A DNA stretch of 8,069 nucleotides from JBLIAZ01 sp047632015 (GTDB lineage: Bacteria; Bacteroidota; Bacteroidia; Flavobacteriales_C; GCA-002722245): positions 1-8,069 of the forward strand of contig JBLIBC010000119.1 of assembly GCA_047632015.1 (NCBI GenBank), in the 5' to 3' direction. The notes under the pieces are model-generated. The model was given only the letters and a program-made list of their open reading frames with translations, was not told where the DNA came from and made no database searches. A program made the translations under genes and the position numbers. Positions 6,527 to 8,069 of this stretch are shown in pieces. The first letter of the stretch is position 1. The number at the start of each line of letters is the position of its first letter.

Positions 6527-7606
6527 ATGTTAAAAAAGTTAGACTTCTACATATTGCGTAAGTTCTTAGGAACGTTTTTTTTCATCATTGCAGTGTTTAT
6601 TTTAATTGCTGTGGTTTTTGACATCAGTGAAAAAATTGACGATTTCCTTCAAGAAGATATCACCTTACGAGAAATTGTTATTGACTACTATTTGAGCTTT
6701 ATTCCTTGGATATATAGTACTCTAGCACCACTACTGGTTTTTATTGCCGTGATTTTGTTTACCTCTAAAATGGCAGCCCAAACCGAGATTATTCCAATAC
6801 TTAGTGCCGGAATCAGTTTTAACCGAATGCTCCGACCATATTTTGTGGGTGCGTTTATACTGCTGTTTATTTCACTTTTCATGAGTCATTTTGTGATTCC
6901 TAAAACCAATAAAAACAAAATTGAATTTGAGCAAAAAATATACTTCGGAAGGTACGATTTCAACAATGCCAACCTTTATAAAGAAATTAAACCGAATCAT
7001 TACATCTTTGTTAAAACGTTTTCAAAATCGGCCAACATAGCCTACGATTTTAAATACGACATCATCGAAAAAGGAGAGCTTAAGTATCGTTTTTCTGCCA
7101 ATAACATCAAATGGGACGAAAACAAAAGATCCTGGTTGTGTAAAAATTGGCATGAGAGAATTGCCGAAAATGGAAAACTGACCTTGCACCAAGGCTCACT
7201 GCGCGATACCGTTTTTGGATTTGACAATTTGGAGTTTCACAAGCAGAAACGGATGATCACAACGATGAACTCCATTGAGTTAAGCCAATACATTGACGAA
7301 GAAAAAGCAAAAGGGTCTCAGTATACAAAGAATTATGAGATGGAAATGATAAAGCGAACAGCTATTCCTTTTTCAATTATCATTTTAACATTTATAGGAG
7401 TGTGTATTGCCTCTAAAAAAAGTAAAGGTGGAACAGGAGCTGATATTGCCTATGGTTTAGGTTTAGCATCATCGTATGTCTTTTTAGGTAAAGTAGGGGA
7501 GGTATTTGCTGTGAACACACCAATCCCTACTGAATTAGCTATTTGGATACCCAACATCATTTATGCTATCATAGCTATATTCATATACAGGTTAGCTCCT
7601 AAATAA
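6527..7606 (+). CDS. LptF/LptG family permease (YjgP/YjgQ)
   Basis: The 359-aa product has the LptF/LptG layout: three N-terminal membrane helices (about 12-31, 54-79, 103-124), a large periplasmic beta-jellyroll-like region (about 128-275), and three C-terminal helices (about 279-296, 306-327, 336-356). The diagnostic stretch after helix 2, SKMAAQTEIIPILSAGISFNR followed by MLRPY, matches the family coupling segment. In the Lpt machine this permease works with LptB ATPase and a partner LptF or LptG to extract lipopolysaccharide from the inner membrane and pass it to LptC/LptA; those genes are not in the window. I cannot say whether it is the F or the G paralogue, so no symbol is given. ATG 6527 starts 5 nt after the tgt stop, so the two are probably co-transcribed, an arrangement common in Bacteroidota. 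No terminator is clear in the 39 nt before the convergent gene. Confidence 0.92.
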   Translation: MLKKLDFYILRKFLGTFFFIIAVFILIAVVFDISEKIDDFLQEDITLREIVIDYYLSFIPWIYSTLAPLLVFIAVILFTSKMAAQTEIIPILSAGISFNRMLRPYFVGAFILLFISLFMSHFVIPKTNKNKIEFEQKIYFGRYDFNNANLYKEIKPNHYIFVKTFSKSANIAYDFKYDIIEKGELKYRFSANNIKWDENKRSWLCKNWHERIAENGKLTLHQGSLRDTVFGFDNLEFHKQKRMITTMNSIELSQYIDEEKAKGSQYTKNYEMEMIKRTAIPFSIIILTFIGVCIASKKSKGGTGADIAYGLGLASSYVFLGKVGEVFAVNTPIPTELAIWIPNIIYAIIAIFIYRLAPK

Positions 7607-7645
7607 GTGGGAGGAGGAAGTAAATGTGAATCTCCTAAAGTAGGG

Positions 7646-8069
7646 TCAAGGAATTAAATCATCCAATATCCTTTCATAATTTTCAAGTGTGTAACTTGTG
7701 AGAGCAAGCTTAATGCGATCACCCTCTGTGATATCTTTAGCTAAGTATGCAAGTTTTACCTCCTCACCTTTAAACGCTGCAGCCAAATAGGTGACATTTT
7801 TACCCTCAGGTAAATTGTCAAAGCGAATCATTCCTTTGTGCTCCTTTCTATAATACCCGTGAATAACCGATTTAATGTCATTAAACACCGCGTAAACTTT
7901 TATTTTATCGTAATCAAAGTCATCCAACTGAACGATTACATTTGTTTTTTTCATGTTGTTATCAAACCTGTCGCAATTTATGTTTCCAAGTTTGCTAATT
8001 TTCATCATTACGGGAAAGCTGTTTTTTTCCGCTGCTGCCCTAGCTTCTCTTTCCGCTTCAATCTTAGCT
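7646..8069 (-). CDS. Uncharacterised protein, C-terminal part (5' end outside window)
   Basis: The stop is TGA at 7648-7646. The frame remains open through the two ATGs at 8008 and 8005 up to the right edge, encoding AKIEAEREARAAAEKNSFPV before MMKISKLGN. Only the last 140 residues or so of a longer protein are therefore visible, and the 120-aa form starting at 8008 is probably not the real product. The visible part begins with a charged Ala/Glu/Lys-rich segment likely to be helical, then a ISKLGNINCDRFDNN stretch, then a probably beta-rich region (KTNVIVQLDDFDYDKIKVYAVFN, followed by segments around GMIRFDNLPEGK and VTYLAAAFKGEE) ending TLENYERILDDLIP. The LGxxNCDRF signature resembles C-terminal regions of uncharacterised Bacteroidota proteins as I recall them, but I cannot name a family or function. 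The gene is convergent with the permease gene, 39 nt apart. Confidence 0.7.
   Translation of the reverse strand, partial: AKIEAEREARAAAEKNSFPVMMKISKLGNINCDRFDNNMKKTNVIVQLDDFDYDKIKVYAVFNDIKSVIHGYYRKEHKGMIRFDNLPEGKNVTYLAAAFKGEEVKLAYLAKDITEGDRIKLALTSYTLENYERILDDLIP

Noticed and set aside
6688..7227. Two short minus-strand open frames inside the permease gene
   Set aside because: They are shadows of the lptF/G-like coding sequence with no independent support.
7607..7645. Possible terminator between the permease gene and the convergent gene (AGGAG...CTCCT and CCTA-AAG-TAGG)
   Set aside because: The stems are only 4-5 bp and there is no T-tract; this is not enough to call a terminator.
1..8069. 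CRISPR array, tRNA/rRNA genes, insertion sequence, phage or defence island
   Set aside because: No regularly spaced repeats, no cloverleaf-like sequence, no transposase or integrase and no long terminal repeats are visible; the window is filled with standard chromosomal genes.

Overview
The window looks like ordinary chromosomal DNA from a low-GC member of Bacteroidota, probably Flavobacteriales. The evidence is a protein with HU-CCDC81 and SPOR domains (an architecture known from this phylum), a PpiD/SurA-like protein of the Bacteroidota type, a tgt-lptF/G-type gene pair, A-rich starts without Shine-Dalgarno sequences, and TAnnTTTG-like -7 promoter elements. The genus cannot be named from the sequence alone.

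Layout, left to right. (1) The 3' part of hemA (glutamyl-tRNA reductase, first step of C5 tetrapyrrole synthesis) enters from the left edge. (2) After 49 nt comes a membrane protein with a cytoplasmic tandem HU-like region, one membrane segment, an acidic linker and a C-terminal SPOR domain. (3) A 114-nt intergenic region with repeats and a probable promoter precedes a 732-aa membrane-anchored periplasmic peptidyl-prolyl isomerase/chaperone-like protein. (4) A strong bidirectional terminator separates it from a convergent seven-bladed WD40 protein on the minus strand. (5) A divergent promoter region follows, with a GGTTG-A-CAACC inverted repeat. (6) tgt (queuosine tRNA-guanine transglycosylase) and an LptF/LptG family permease, 5 nt apart, form a likely operon. 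(7) A convergent minus-strand gene of unknown function runs off the right edge; its reading frame stays open to the edge, so only its C-terminus is visible.

The genes are housekeeping or cell-envelope genes: haem synthesis, envelope/peptidoglycan association, periplasmic folding, tRNA modification and LPS export. I found no mobile element, CRISPR array, tRNA, rRNA, phage or defence genes, and no stretch longer than about 115 nt without a gene. I do not see a convincing new multi-gene system. The most interesting points are at protein level: a TGT without the cysteine zinc ligands, a parvulin domain without its usual histidines, and an HU-to-SPOR fusion across the inner membrane. There are also small symmetric motifs next to the promoters.
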